Below, piece by piece: positions 1 to 7,872 of a stretch of 64,000 nt of DNA. The notes beneath the pieces are model-generated. The model saw only the letters and a list, made by a program, of their open reading frames with translations. It had not been told where the DNA came from and searched no databases. Every line of letters starts with the position of its first letter. Position 1 is the stretch's first letter. Source of the stretch: Bacteroidota bacterium (lineage in GTDB: Bacteria > Bacteroidota > Bacteroidia > B-17B0 > Aurantibacillaceae); assembly GCA_019638705.1 (NCBI GenBank), contig JAHBTI010000001.1:124001-188000 (forward strand), written 5' to 3'. Both the position numbers and the translations under genes were made by a program.

Positions 1-1268
1 TTGGCAATTTCTTTACCGTTAATCATCAATTCAAAACGTTCTACCAAATCTGCATTGTTGCGGTGCTTTTTGGTAAGCGGGCTCATTTCCACAGGATAAT
101 CGGTAATAAACGTGGGTTGAATGTAAAGCCCTTCGCATTTGGCACTAAAAATTTCGTCAATCAGTTTTCCTTTACCCATGCTCGCTTCCGCGTGAATGTT
201 GAGTTGTTTACACACATCGCGCAACTGCGCTTCGTCCATATTGCTGATGTCAATACCTGTGTGTTCTTTAATGGCTTGGTATATGGTTACACGCTTAAAC
301 GGTGCTTTAAAATCAATGGTTTTGTCGCCGACTGTAACTTCGGTTGTGCTGTACAAATCGGTTACAACTTTTTCTAACATACGCTCGGTAAAATTCATCA
401 TCCAGTTGTAATCTTTGTACGCCACATAAAATTCCAACATGGTAAATTCAGGATTGTGCGTTCTGTCCATACCCTCGTTGCGGAAGTCTTTGGCAAACTC
501 ATACACGCCGTCAAAACCGCCAACGATGAGGCGTTTTAAATACAATTCGTTGGCAATGCGCAAATACAAAGGCATATTGAGCGCGTTGTGATGTGTGATA
601 AACGGTCGCGCCGTAGCACCGCCCGGAATGCTTTGCAAAATGGGCGTTTCCACTTCCAGCAAACCATTATCATTTAATATTTCGCGAATGGAATTAAAAA
701 TTCGTGTGCGTTTGCGGAAGGTGTCGCGCACATGAGGGTTTATAATCAAATCCACATAACGCTGGCGGAAACGAAATTCAGGGTCGCTTACTTCGTCGTA
801 AGAATTTCCATCCTCATCGGTTTTCACAATCGGCAAAGGTTTCAGAGCCTTGCTCAATAATTTAAAATTGGTAACGTGAATGGAAATTTCGCCTGTTTTG
901 GTGGTAAATACAAAACCCTGCACACCGATAATATCGCCGATGTCAATCAGTTTTTTCCAAACCACATCGTACAAACTTTTGTCTTCGTTGGGTGCAATAT
1001 CGTCTTTGCGCACATAAATTTGAATACGCGACGTTGCATCTTGTATCACGGCAAAAGCCGCTTTGCCCATATCGCGAATGCTCATGACGCGCCCCGCAAG
1101 CGAAATGTTCTTGTAATTAATTTTATCGCGCTCGTAATTTTCCTTTATATCTTCGGCACTGGCGTTTACTTTAAATTCTTCCGCAGGATAGGCGTTAATA
1201 CCGAGTTTGTTTAACTCTTCTAATTTTTGTCGTCTTAAAACTTCTTGTTCGCTTAATTGAATGGACAT
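1..1268 (-). CDS. lysS: Lysyl-tRNA synthetase, class II (3' end outside window)
   Basis: Charges tRNA-Lys with lysine in the cytoplasm. About 422 residues are visible from ATG at 1268; the frame runs off the left edge, so the C-terminal part is missing. The N-terminal OB-fold anticodon-binding domain comes first (SLAGRVMSIRDMGKAAF). Class II motif 2 follows (FRNEGMDRTHNPEFTMLEFY), as does the family stretch RFRQRYVDLIINPHVRDTF. The start MSIQLSEQEVLRRQKL is typical of LysS. It is transcribed leftward and is divergent from the accessory gene at 1520. Confidence 0.97.
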   Translation of the reverse strand, partial: MSIQLSEQEVLRRQKLEELNKLGINAYPAEEFKVNASAEDIKENYERDKINYKNISLAGRVMSIRDMGKAAFAVIQDATSRIQIYVRKDDIAPNEDKSLYDVVWKKLIDIGDIIGVQGFVFTTKTGEISIHVTNFKLLSKALKPLPIVKTDEDGNSYDEVSDPEFRFRQRYVDLIINPHVRDTFRKRTRIFNSIREILNDNGLLEVETPILQSIPGGATARPFITHHNALNMPLYLRIANELYLKRLIVGGFDGVYEFAKDFRNEGMDRTHNPEFTMLEFYVAYKDYNWMMNFTERMLEKVVTDLYSTTEVTVGDKTIDFKAPFKRVTIYQAIKEHTGIDISNMDEAQLRDVCKQLNIHAEASMGKGKLIDEIFSAKCEGLYIQPTFITDYPVEMSPLTKKHRNNADLVERFELMINGKEIA

Positions 1269-1348
1269 TTCTTTAAAATTTTTGTGGTGCGAATTTACGT
1301 TTTTATTTTTTTCTGCCACAGGTTGCTGCGGATTACACAGAACAAATA

Positions 1349-1370
1349 GCCACGAATTGCACTAATTACA
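1349..1370. repeat. GCCACGAATT-type repeat, copy 1
   Basis: The sequence GCCACGAATTGCACTAATTA recurs in variant form at 53699 and, as a complete palindrome, inside miaA at 23292. It sits in the lysS upstream gap next to accessory DNA and looks like half of a small palindromic intergenic element. Confidence 0.5.
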
Positions 1371-1410
1371 CAAACGCAGCGTATTTTGTTTTTTGATAGG
1401 TTGAGGGAAA

Positions 1411-1503
1411 GGGGGTATTTTTAGTTTAGGAAAAACCTCACTTTATTGCGCAAACATTCCCAAATTAGGTATATTGGCGCAATAAAGTGAGGGGTATAAA
1501 TAA
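1411..1503 (+). repeat. Conserved leader element, copy A, with perfect 16-bp inverted repeat
   Basis: This stretch is about 80% identical by eye to the complement of 34740-34835, and its last 45 bp resemble 30258-30302. Shared landmarks are TTTTTAGTTTAGGAAAA, TATATTGGCGCAATAAA and TATAAAT just before GTTA. Within it, CCTCACTTTATTGCGC (1436-1451) and GCGCAATAAAGTGAGG (1477-1492) are perfect inverted arms with a 25-nt loop and no T-run, so it is not a simple terminator. All copies end at the GTTA boundary of a cassette-like gene. The element could be an attachment site or a promoter/leader; the sequence alone cannot decide. Confidence 0.7.
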
Positions 1504-1519
1504 GTTAGCTGTAACTATT
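1504..1519 (+). other. Left boundary box of cassette 1
   Basis: GTTAGCTGTAACTATT here is the inverted complement of AATAGCTACAGCTAAC at 2822-2837, with one mismatch in 16. The ATG of the enclosed gene follows at once and its stop lies directly before the right box. In integron cassettes, paired GTTR.../...YAAC boxes of this kind form because the first bases of a cassette come from its own attC site. Confidence 0.65.
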
Positions 1520-2821
1520 ATGAACGACAGTCATTACAATAAATTTCCTGACGACATTAAACGAAAATATAAAATCGTTTATAGTGAATTGTTGTGCGAC
1601 AACATTACTATGTTTAAGAATAAGGATGAGAAATGGGGAGTATTAACTTCAAATAAAAAATTTGGAGTTTTCACTTCATACGATTATTTGGTTAAGCCAA
1701 TTTATAATTCAGTAGGTTTTAATAAAGAATTGAAACTTATCGAAGCTGTAAAATATGAAAACAATGTTTGGAATCAGGACAAAAATACTTTTTTTTACTT
1801 TGATATTAATGGAGTAATAGTTTGGCAATCAAAAAAAGGTGAAAGTGTAAGAATCGACAATTTTGGCAACATCTTTTTGAACAAAGCAAATAAAATTGGT
1901 ATTCTTGACAAAAATTTCACTCAAGCAATAGAACCAAAATATCAACAACTTAACGCATTAAATCATATATTTTTCAAAGCATTTCAAGACGGCAAATATG
2001 GAATAATTAATCGAAATGATTTAAATATTTTGGATTTCGAATTTAACGAGATATTTAATGTTGTCGAGAAAAATAAAGTTATAGTTAAAAAAAATGATAA
2101 CTACTATTCATTTGACTTTGACAATAATTCACTAACAGAATTGCCTTTTTCAAAAATATTAAAGGCTTCAAGTAATACTTATAAAGCTCCTTCAATTGAA
2201 AGTTTAAGATTCTATAAAAGCATTATCAATTCGCAAGAAAACACAGACTTTGACGAGTATGACTATGAAATGATTAGATATAAAGGGAAATGGGGAATAA
2301 TAGATGGAACAGGCAAAACAATAATTCCGAATGATTATTGTTTTGTAGATTTTTTAAGGAATCCTCAATATTTAAAAGTTGGAATCGGAGAAATTGAGAT
2401 ATTAGATTACGAAGATGAAGAACAAAACTATAGGACTTCAATAAGAAACATAAAATGGGGAATTATTGACCTAAATAATAATATTATTGTACCAATTGAA
2501 TTTGATTGGATTGACGAAGTGGAATCTACAGTTTGGGTGGTTTATAAAGGTGGTGTAGTCTATTATAATGATGACTATCAAGAAGATTATTGGACAATAA
2601 AAAATGGCAAACTTGGAGTTTATAACTTAAACAAACTCATAACACCAATTGAATATGATACAATTAAAAAGAATTGGTTTAGAATAAAAGAATACATTTT
2701 TGTTCAAAATGGGACAAAGTATTTTGACGATAATTCGACGTATTATGATGTCTTTACATTAGAAGGTATGAAAATAGAAACGAATAAACCGAAACCGAAG
2801 GATTATACATATTATGGATAA
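1520..2821 (+). CDS. WG-repeat protein carried on a cassette-like unit
   Basis: A 433-residue protein of unknown function made of WG (KWG) repeats. Clear units include KWGVLTSNKKFGVF, KYGIINRN, KWGIIDGTGKTIIP, KWGIIDLNNNIIVP and KLGVYNLNKLITP, spread from near residue 40 to the C-terminus. WG repeats are beta-rich and thought to bind ligands or partners. No signal peptide or transmembrane segment is seen. A GTG at 1487 would lie inside the repeated leader, so ATG 1520, directly after the boundary box, is preferred. The gene is visibly more AT-rich than lysS, has an attC-like hairpin right after its stop, and was probably acquired horizontally. Confidence 0.88.
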   Translation: MNDSHYNKFPDDIKRKYKIVYSELLCDNITMFKNKDEKWGVLTSNKKFGVFTSYDYLVKPIYNSVGFNKELKLIEAVKYENNVWNQDKNTFFYFDINGVIVWQSKKGESVRIDNFGNIFLNKANKIGILDKNFTQAIEPKYQQLNALNHIFFKAFQDGKYGIINRNDLNILDFEFNEIFNVVEKNKVIVKKNDNYYSFDFDNNSLTELPFSKILKASSNTYKAPSIESLRFYKSIINSQENTDFDEYDYEMIRYKGKWGIIDGTGKTIIPNDYCFVDFLRNPQYLKVGIGEIEILDYEDEEQNYRTSIRNIKWGIIDLNNNIIVPIEFDWIDEVESTVWVVYKGGVVYYNDDYQEDYWTIKNGKLGVYNLNKLITPIEYDTIKKNWFRIKEYIFVQNGTKYFDDNSTYYDVFTLEGMKIETNKPKPKDYTYYG

Positions 2822-2827
2822 AATAGC

Positions 2828-2964
2828 TACAGCTAACATCGGTTTGGCAATATGGCGGCTGAAGTGCTTCTATGAAACATTTGTGCAAGGTTCAACCGCA
2901 GTAATTCTATTGGACTTTTGTGCTAAAAATCCGCCACATCGCCAAGCCGAAAACCGGTAGCAGC
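2828..2964 (+). repeat. attC-like hairpin element 1
   Basis: Starts with the box TACAGCTAAC. The arms CGGTTTGGCAATATGGCGG (2840-2858) and CCGCCACATCGCCAAGCCG (2931-2949) pair at 16 of 19 positions around a central 72-nt loop, and the element ends in an R'-like GGTAGCAG. The second copy at 31424 has the same length, the same mismatch positions and compensatory base changes. Loop pieces such as GAAGTGCT, GTAATTCTATT and TTTGTGC are shared. Layout and size resemble integron attC sites. No integrase gene is in the window. Confidence 0.7.
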
Positions 2965-3013
2965 AAGCCGCCAATCGAGTGTATAAAATCAGTGCAAAAT
3001 TTGTAATCGAAAA

Positions 3014-3313
3014 ATGGGATATAAAAATATCTGCTTAGAATGCAGAACATCATATAGCAAAGGAAATGATTATGAAAATCAAACAGAATCTAATTGTCCT
3101 CAATGTAGTAAAAAAATGATTCTGGTAAATCATAAATTCAAGCCCCCTAAAAAATCAGAAACTAAAAGTTGGGAAATGGTAAAACTATTAGTTGAAAATG
3201 GTTTTAAATTCCAAGCGGTTTATGAACAAATAGAAAAAGGCGTCTTTTTAAAAGTAAATTATCCAAAGAATCTAAGTGAAGCTAAGGAGTTTATAAAAAA
3301 ATATAATCCTTAA
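3014..3313 (+). CDS. Small zinc-ribbon-like protein
   Basis: A 99-residue protein with two cysteine pairs, CLEC at residues 8-11 and CPQC near residue 28, which look like a zinc ribbon. The rest is lysine-rich and charged, with no membrane segment. It follows the attC-like element 1 in the same direction, so it may be the next cassette, but no boundary box or hairpin was found after it. Its AT-rich composition matches cassette 1. Function unknown; DNA or RNA binding is possible but not shown. Confidence 0.7.
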   Translation: MGYKNICLECRTSYSKGNDYENQTESNCPQCSKKMILVNHKFKPPKKSETKSWEMVKLLVENGFKFQAVYEQIEKGVFLKVNYPKNLSEAKEFIKKYNP

Positions 3314-3320
3314 ATTAAGA

Positions 3321-3450
3321 CCACTCGCTCCGCAAGATTTTGAGCGCAGATAAGAGCGGAGGTAATCCTGCGGTGGTGTTAAAATGTAAATTTAAGGCAA
3401 ATGAAAAAACGTATTGCAGCCGCAGGAGGGCAAAAGTCCTGTGGAGTGAA
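3321..3450. repeat. Palindrome-rich intergenic element
   Basis: The gap 3314-3501 holds several short palindromes. GCTCCGCAAGATTTTGAGCG at 3327-3346 is nearly identical (one difference) to a stretch at 22920-22939 inside the miaA 3' end. CCGCAGGA...TCCTGTGG forms a further hairpin near 3420-3445. Only the promoter at 3455 is otherwise seen here. It looks like a REP-type element. Confidence 0.5.
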
Positions 3451-3454
3451 GCAA

Positions 3455-3484
3455 TTTGCCTAAAAAGCAAAAATTGTACTTTTG
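3455..3484 (+). promoter_or_regulatory. Bacteroidota-type promoter for the 3502 gene
   Basis: TTTG (3455-3458), 18 nt, then TACTTTTG (3477-3484) matches the TTTG/TAnnTTTG consensus. The ATG of the next gene lies 18 nt beyond the second box. Confidence 0.6.
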
Positions 3485-3501
3485 AATGACATAAACCGAA
3501 C

Positions 3502-3795
3502 ATGAAGTTTACAAACACAGGTAGTTTAGGCTGGGCAAATATGCTATTAACGGGGGCGTTGTCGCTTTTTTTGCTTTACATAGCCTTGTCGGGTTTTAGA
3601 GAAAATTCTATATGTGAGTTTTGTACAATCATGCTGTTTCCGGGTTTAATTTTTCTTTTATTTTTTATAGCCGGACTTTATACCGTGCTTTCAAAAAACA
3701 TCAGCTCTCTTTCAAAAAAAAGGTGGCTGAATGTTATAAATGTTATCGGCATTATTTTATCAATGGCTGCAATTGTTTTTAACTTGACGGCTTAA
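3502..3795 (+). CDS. Small integral membrane protein
   Basis: A 97-residue inner-membrane protein of unknown function with three likely hydrophobic spans, around residues 13-32, 43-65 and 77-96. A CxxC-like pair (CEFC, residues 38-41) lies in the first loop. No family was recognised. It has its own promoter and stands 74 nt before a lipoprotein gene in the same direction, so the two may or may not be functionally linked. Confidence 0.7.
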   Translation: MKFTNTGSLGWANMLLTGALSLFLLYIALSGFRENSICEFCTIMLFPGLIFLLFFIAGLYTVLSKNISSLSKKRWLNVINVIGIILSMAAIVFNLTA

Positions 3796-3839
3796 AAAAA
3801 ACGAACGTACAACAAGATTTTTCGTTTATTTTTTCTTCA

Positions 3840-3847
3840 TACATTTG
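3840..3847 (+). promoter_or_regulatory. -7 promoter box before the 3870 lipoprotein gene
   Basis: TACATTTG fits TAnnTTTG and lies 22 nt before the ATG. No clear TTTG is seen at the usual upstream distance. Confidence 0.4.
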
Positions 3848-3869
3848 GGAAACCTCAATTCAAATTAGC

Positions 3870-4355
3870 ATGAAAAATGTTTTAGCGGTTTTAGTAATCG
3901 GTTTTTTAGTTTCTGCCTGTGAAAGACCGAGAAGTTGTACAATGATGGCTTGTATAGGAACTCCTCCTTCCATTACGGTGAAGTTACAAGGTTTTAGCGA
4001 AACGGATTTATCTCATGTTGCCATTGTTTTTTTAGATACCCATTCATTTTCACCAAAAGATTCTCTTATCTTCTCTAATGGCGAAACAAATACAACTATT
4101 CCTAATGAATACATGATTGGCGGTTTGTTTGGAGGAACGCAAGAACTTTCTGCTTACAGGTATCTGGTAAAAACCAATGTTTCTTCAGATACCATTCACC
4201 AAATTAAATACGATTATTATAAGGAAAGTATTCCGTGTAACCAATGTTCAGACGGAGGATATGAATACCAAACCGTAACTAAATTCAGGAATTTTAATTT
4301 TCTGCTTAACCAAACAAAATTTGTTGATACAACTGTTTTGACGATAACGAAATAA
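3870..4355 (+). CDS. Hypothetical lipoprotein
   Basis: A 161-residue protein with a lipoprotein signal (MKNVLAVLVIGFLVSAC, lipid cysteine at residue 17). The mature part has four further cysteines, in SCTMMAC near the N-terminus and CNQC near residue 130, so disulfides or metal binding are possible. No recognised domain. It ends 5 nt before the convergent epimerase gene. Confidence 0.75.
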   Translation: MKNVLAVLVIGFLVSACERPRSCTMMACIGTPPSITVKLQGFSETDLSHVAIVFLDTHSFSPKDSLIFSNGETNTTIPNEYMIGGLFGGTQELSAYRYLVKTNVSSDTIHQIKYDYYKESIPCNQCSDGGYEYQTVTKFRNFNFLLNQTKFVDTTVLTITK

Positions 4356-4360
4356 TTTCC

Positions 4361-5227
4361 TTAAAAGAAACTCATCTCATACCCACAAACAAATTCTTCG
4401 TTTGCTTTCAAAGAAATAATGCCGTCTTTTTCTGTAAACTGTTGATTGCTGTTTTCGTGGTCGGTAACGCCAAACCAAGGTTCTAAACAAATAAATTCCC
4501 TGCAATCTTTTTTACTCCAAATGCCGTAATAGGGAAAACCCTTGCTTTTTAAAATTAGTTTGTGCGCAGATGTTGAAGAACACAAAGCCACAGAGTTTAG
4601 TTGCGAGTTTTCAAACACCAAAGCATCGTTGTTAAATAACGGTGTGGCGAGAAATAATTTTTTGTCGTTTAATGCTAATGTATGTTTTGAAGAAGTGCGC
4701 AAGCCGTTATTTAAAGTTGTTATTTCCAAACTATTCTTTTCAAACTCCAAATAATAATCTTCAAATGTTTCATTCGCTTGCAAAGGCACATTAAACGCAG
4801 GGTGTGCGCCAACGGAAAAAAATAAATTTTCGTTGGCAGGATTTTTTACGGTGTACGCAACAGAAATTTTATTACCGCTCAGTTTATACACAATTGAAAA
4901 AATAAACTCAAAAGGAAATATTTTTTTTGTTTCGGCAGTTGAGTGCAATTCAAACACACAAGTAGTTTCGGTTTTTTCTTTCAATTCAAATTTCACATCG
5001 CGCGCAAAACCGTGCTGAGGCAATTCATACCTTTTTCCCTCAAAAATAAATTGGTTATTTTTTAATTTCCCCACAATGGGAAACAGCACAGGCGCGTGCC
5101 TTGCCCACACACCGGCTTTTGCCTGCCAAATAAATTCCGTGCCGTTTTTGTTTTTTACGCTGCTTATTTCAGCTCCGTGAGAGTTGATGACAACGGATAA
5201 TTCGTTTGATATTAATGTGTGGTTCAT
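4361..5227 (-). CDS. Aldose 1-epimerase family protein (LacX/GalM-like)
   Basis: A 288-residue protein of the galactose mutarotase superfamily, which interconverts alpha and beta anomers of sugars; substrate unknown. Family marks are H72 in LPQHGFARD, H142 in GAHPAFNVP, and the acidic residue in ICLEPWFGVTD near 249. Length fits LacX-like members. No signal peptide, so cytoplasmic. It is convergent with the lipoprotein gene at 3870 and sits downstream of a tightly packed minus-strand set (GH3, LysE, DUF493). Confidence 0.9.
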   Translation of the reverse strand: MNHTLISNELSVVINSHGAEISSVKNKNGTEFIWQAKAGVWARHAPVLFPIVGKLKNNQFIFEGKRYELPQHGFARDVKFELKEKTETTCVFELHSTAETKKIFPFEFIFSIVYKLSGNKISVAYTVKNPANENLFFSVGAHPAFNVPLQANETFEDYYLEFEKNSLEITTLNNGLRTSSKHTLALNDKKLFLATPLFNNDALVFENSQLNSVALCSSTSAHKLILKSKGFPYYGIWSKKDCREFICLEPWFGVTDHENSNQQFTEKDGIISLKANEEFVCGYEMSFF

Positions 5228-5310
5228 TTGTTAAAAAACGCTTGTCATGCTGACGAAGGAAGCATCTGTGTTTTTAGTTTCTTCGCTATCGCTCAGAATG
5301 ACAACACGGC

Positions 5311-5586
5311 TTACAACATCATCACGCCTTTAATTTCTGCCGCCTGTTTGTAAACGTCAATAATTTCATCGGCACTTAAAACCACCTGTTTTACGGTAAT
5401 GCTTGTGTATTTACCGTTTTCGCTGGCTTTGGTAAGTATTTCGGCTTCGGTGGCAGAGAATAAATTTTCTACCAAAGCAATGGTTCGGTTTTCGCTTGGC
5501 ACAATGAGTTTAAACATATACACCGAAGGGAAACTTGTGGTTTCAATTAATTTTGCTTTTAGTTTGTCTAAGTCGTCCTGTGTCAT
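5311..5586 (-). CDS. DUF493 family protein
   Basis: A 91-residue small alpha/beta protein resembling the DUF493 (YbeD-like) family, with the typical FPSVYMFKLIV stretch near residues 19-29 and a KYTSITVKQVVLSADEIIDVYK segment near the end (given here as a hallmark region). The molecular role of the family is not settled. Its start overlaps the end of the LysE-type gene by 4 bp (ATGA), so the two are translationally coupled. Confidence 0.75.
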   Translation of the reverse strand: MTQDDLDKLKAKLIETTSFPSVYMFKLIVPSENRTIALVENLFSATEAEILTKASENGKYTSITVKQVVLSADEIIDVYKQAAEIKGVMML

Positions 5587-6230
5587 AGCAGTTTTGTTTT
5601 AAAATAATGTTCGTAGATAAGTACAAGCCCGAAAATAACGAGCAGCGTTCCTGTAATTACATTCACAATATACATGGTTTTTTGCGTAAGCACACGTTTC
5701 AGTTTTCCTGCAATGGAAACTTTTCCGAGTTCAACCAGCAACACCAAGCCAAGTACCACACTAAAATACAAAGCCATTTTCCAAAACGAATAATTAAATG
5801 AATTGCTTATAATGGTTACGTTTCCGAGCCACAGCAGCCACACGGCAGGATTAAAACAGTTTAACAGAAACCCTTTTATAAACATGGAAGAATGTGAAGG
5901 CAATTCTATTTCGGCGTTTTCCTGTTCGGTTTTTGGGATAGGTTTTGCCAAATGAACAGAACCAAACACAATTAAAATAATTCCCGCCAAAATGCCCATG
6001 AAACGTTGGCTTTTTTCGTCTTGAATTAAATTACTTGCACCAAAGTGAATGAGCAAAATAGTTAATAAGGCAACCACAAAATCACTTGCCACCACACCAA
6101 CGGCAAACAAGGAAGCTGTTTTGTAGCCGTGTTTTATGCCTGCATTGATGAGCGCGAAAAACGCAGGACCAAATGAAAACGAAAGCAGCAGAACAATAAT
6201 TATGGTTTGGTATATGAGTTCGAAAATCAA
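5583..6230 (-). CDS. LysE/RhtB family amino-acid exporter
   Basis: A 215-residue inner-membrane protein with six likely spans. The N-terminal SFSFGPAFFALINAGIKHG is the LysE-family signature region, where many members have GPxxxxxxxxxxxxG. It probably exports amino acids or related metabolites; the substrate cannot be read from sequence. It overlaps the GH3 gene upstream by 4 bp and the DUF493 gene downstream by 4 bp, forming a three-gene operon. Confidence 0.88.
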   Translation of the reverse strand: MIFELIYQTIIIVLLLSFSFGPAFFALINAGIKHGYKTASLFAVGVVASDFVVALLTILLIHFGASNLIQDEKSQRFMGILAGIILIVFGSVHLAKPIPKTEQENAEIELPSHSSMFIKGFLLNCFNPAVWLLWLGNVTIISNSFNYSFWKMALYFSVVLGLVLLVELGKVSIAGKLKRVLTQKTMYIVNVITGTLLVIFGLVLIYEHYFKTKLL

Positions 6231-7780
6231 ATGTCGGATTCTGCTTTATAGGTTTCTAAAAATGCCAGCCAGTCGTTAAGGTGTTTGCCTTTTATCACGC
6301 GCGGAAATTTACTTTGCCCGCCCAATTTATTTTTGCTTGCCAAAAAATCAATAAAGGCTTGGTTGGGAAGTGCGGTAACAATCACTTCTTTTAAAGCGTG
6401 TTTGCGTTCCGTAACATAATCATCGTTCAGCACCTTTAAGTGTCCGTCAATTTTTTCGCGCAATGCAGTTGCATCAACGGCTTTGTCTGTACCAACGTAC
6501 CAGTGGTGTGCAAACAAACCCTCATGCGGAATACCTGCCACGCAATATTCGTTAATCATAATGCCGAGTTCTTCAGCCGTAAGTTTAACGGCTTGGTTCA
6601 TATTGTCCACGCTTAAATGCTCGCCTGTTAAATTTAAAAAATGTTTGGTGCGACCGGTGATGATAATTTCGCAACGTTTTAAATCGGTAAACTTAATGGT
6701 ATCGCCAATTAAATACCGCCACGCGCCCGCGCAGGTGCTGATGAGAATGGCATATTCTTTATCCAATTCCACTTCGGTAATGTTGAGTGCCCGGGCATTT
6801 GGTTTTATGTTTCCGTCCGCATCAAAATTTTCTTCGGTAAAGGGCACAAACTCAAAAAACGTTTTGTTGTCGGTTATCAGCTTCATGGCTTGCTGTTCGT
6901 TCGGGCGTTCCTGAAATGCCAAAAATCCTTCGGAAGCCATGTAACTATCCAAGTAAATCAGGGGTTTTCCGCACAAAGCATCAATGCTTTTTTTGTAAGG
7001 GTGAATGGCAACACCGCCGTGAACGAACAGCGTTAAATTGGGCCAAACATCGTGAATGGTGTTTACATTGTAATGTTTAATAATGCGTTCAAACAAAATT
7101 TGTATCCATGCGGGCACACCGCAAATAAAACCCACGTTCCATTGCTTGGCTTTATCAACAATTTCCTGCAATTTATTTTCCCAAACAGAAATAGAGCGAA
7201 TGTAAGGACCGGGCAAGGTGAAGTTTTGAAACCAGCGCGGTTGTGTGCCTGTGGTAATGCCACTTAAATCGCCGCTAAAATAAATGCCGTTAAAATTTAA
7301 GTTGGTGCTTCCGCCCACAAACAAAATTTCGGTTTCGTATTGTTCTTTCGGCAAATTAAAATGTTTGGTAGAAATAATTTGTTTGAGCGAACCTCTGTGA
7401 ATGGTTTTGATTAAATCTTTGGTAATGGGAATGTGCTTGCTTGCCGCCTCCGAAGTACCTGAACTCAACGCAAAATATTTTACTTTGCCTGTCCAGCAAA
7501 TATTTTTTTCACCTTTCAGGGTGCGATGCCACCACGCATCAAAAATGCTTTGGTAATCGTAAATGGGCACGGTGTTTTGAAACAGTTTTACAGGGTCTTC
7601 CTGCAAACTCATTTCGGCAAATTTAAAATGCTTGCCAAACTCTGTGTCGGCAGCTTTTTCCAAAAGCTTGTGCAGTTGCTTTACCTGTTGCTTATACACA
7701 TTTTTTCGTGCAGGCATCACATTAGGAATGCTTGAACGAATGGTAATGGCACTTTTTATAATTGAACCTATGATTGGCAT
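6227..7780 (-). CDS. GH3 family acyl-adenylate enzyme
   Basis: A 517-residue protein of the GH3 (auxin-responsive promoter) family, ANL-type adenylating enzymes that in plants join amino acids to hormones. In bacteria the substrate is usually unknown. Visible marks are the nucleotide-binding loop YFALSSGTSEAASKHIPIT near residues 103-121, LIYLDSYMASEGFLAFQ and the ATP-binding segment YLIGDTIKFT. Full length for the family, no signal peptide. First gene of the operon with LysE and DUF493. Confidence 0.92.
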   Translation of the reverse strand: MPIIGSIIKSAITIRSSIPNVMPARKNVYKQQVKQLHKLLEKAADTEFGKHFKFAEMSLQEDPVKLFQNTVPIYDYQSIFDAWWHRTLKGEKNICWTGKVKYFALSSGTSEAASKHIPITKDLIKTIHRGSLKQIISTKHFNLPKEQYETEILFVGGSTNLNFNGIYFSGDLSGITTGTQPRWFQNFTLPGPYIRSISVWENKLQEIVDKAKQWNVGFICGVPAWIQILFERIIKHYNVNTIHDVWPNLTLFVHGGVAIHPYKKSIDALCGKPLIYLDSYMASEGFLAFQERPNEQQAMKLITDNKTFFEFVPFTEENFDADGNIKPNARALNITEVELDKEYAILISTCAGAWRYLIGDTIKFTDLKRCEIIITGRTKHFLNLTGEHLSVDNMNQAVKLTAEELGIMINEYCVAGIPHEGLFAHHWYVGTDKAVDATALREKIDGHLKVLNDDYVTERKHALKEVIVTALPNQAFIDFLASKNKLGGQSKFPRVIKGKHLNDWLAFLETYKAESDI

Positions 7781-7815
7781 TGTGTGTGTTGTTAATTAGT
7801 CAATTTGATAATGAG

Positions 7816-7872
7816 ATAATTTGACAATGACGTGAATTGTCTAATTGCCGAATTGGCTCATTGTCTAATTAT
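7816..7872 (-). terminator. Inverted repeat between the M42 and GH3 genes
   Basis: ATAATTTGACAATGA (7816-7830) pairs with TCATTGTCTAATTAT (7858-7872) at 14 of 15 positions around a 27-nt loop; the right arm covers the M42 stop codon. It lies just after the M42 gene on its strand and could end transcription or be an intergenic repeat; the stem is AT-rich and there is no strong T-run. Confidence 0.35.

Noticed and set aside
1436..1492. The 16-bp inverted repeat as a terminator
   Set aside because: It has a 25-nt loop, no T-run, lies upstream of both divergent genes, and its right half is conserved as part of the leader rather than as a stem.
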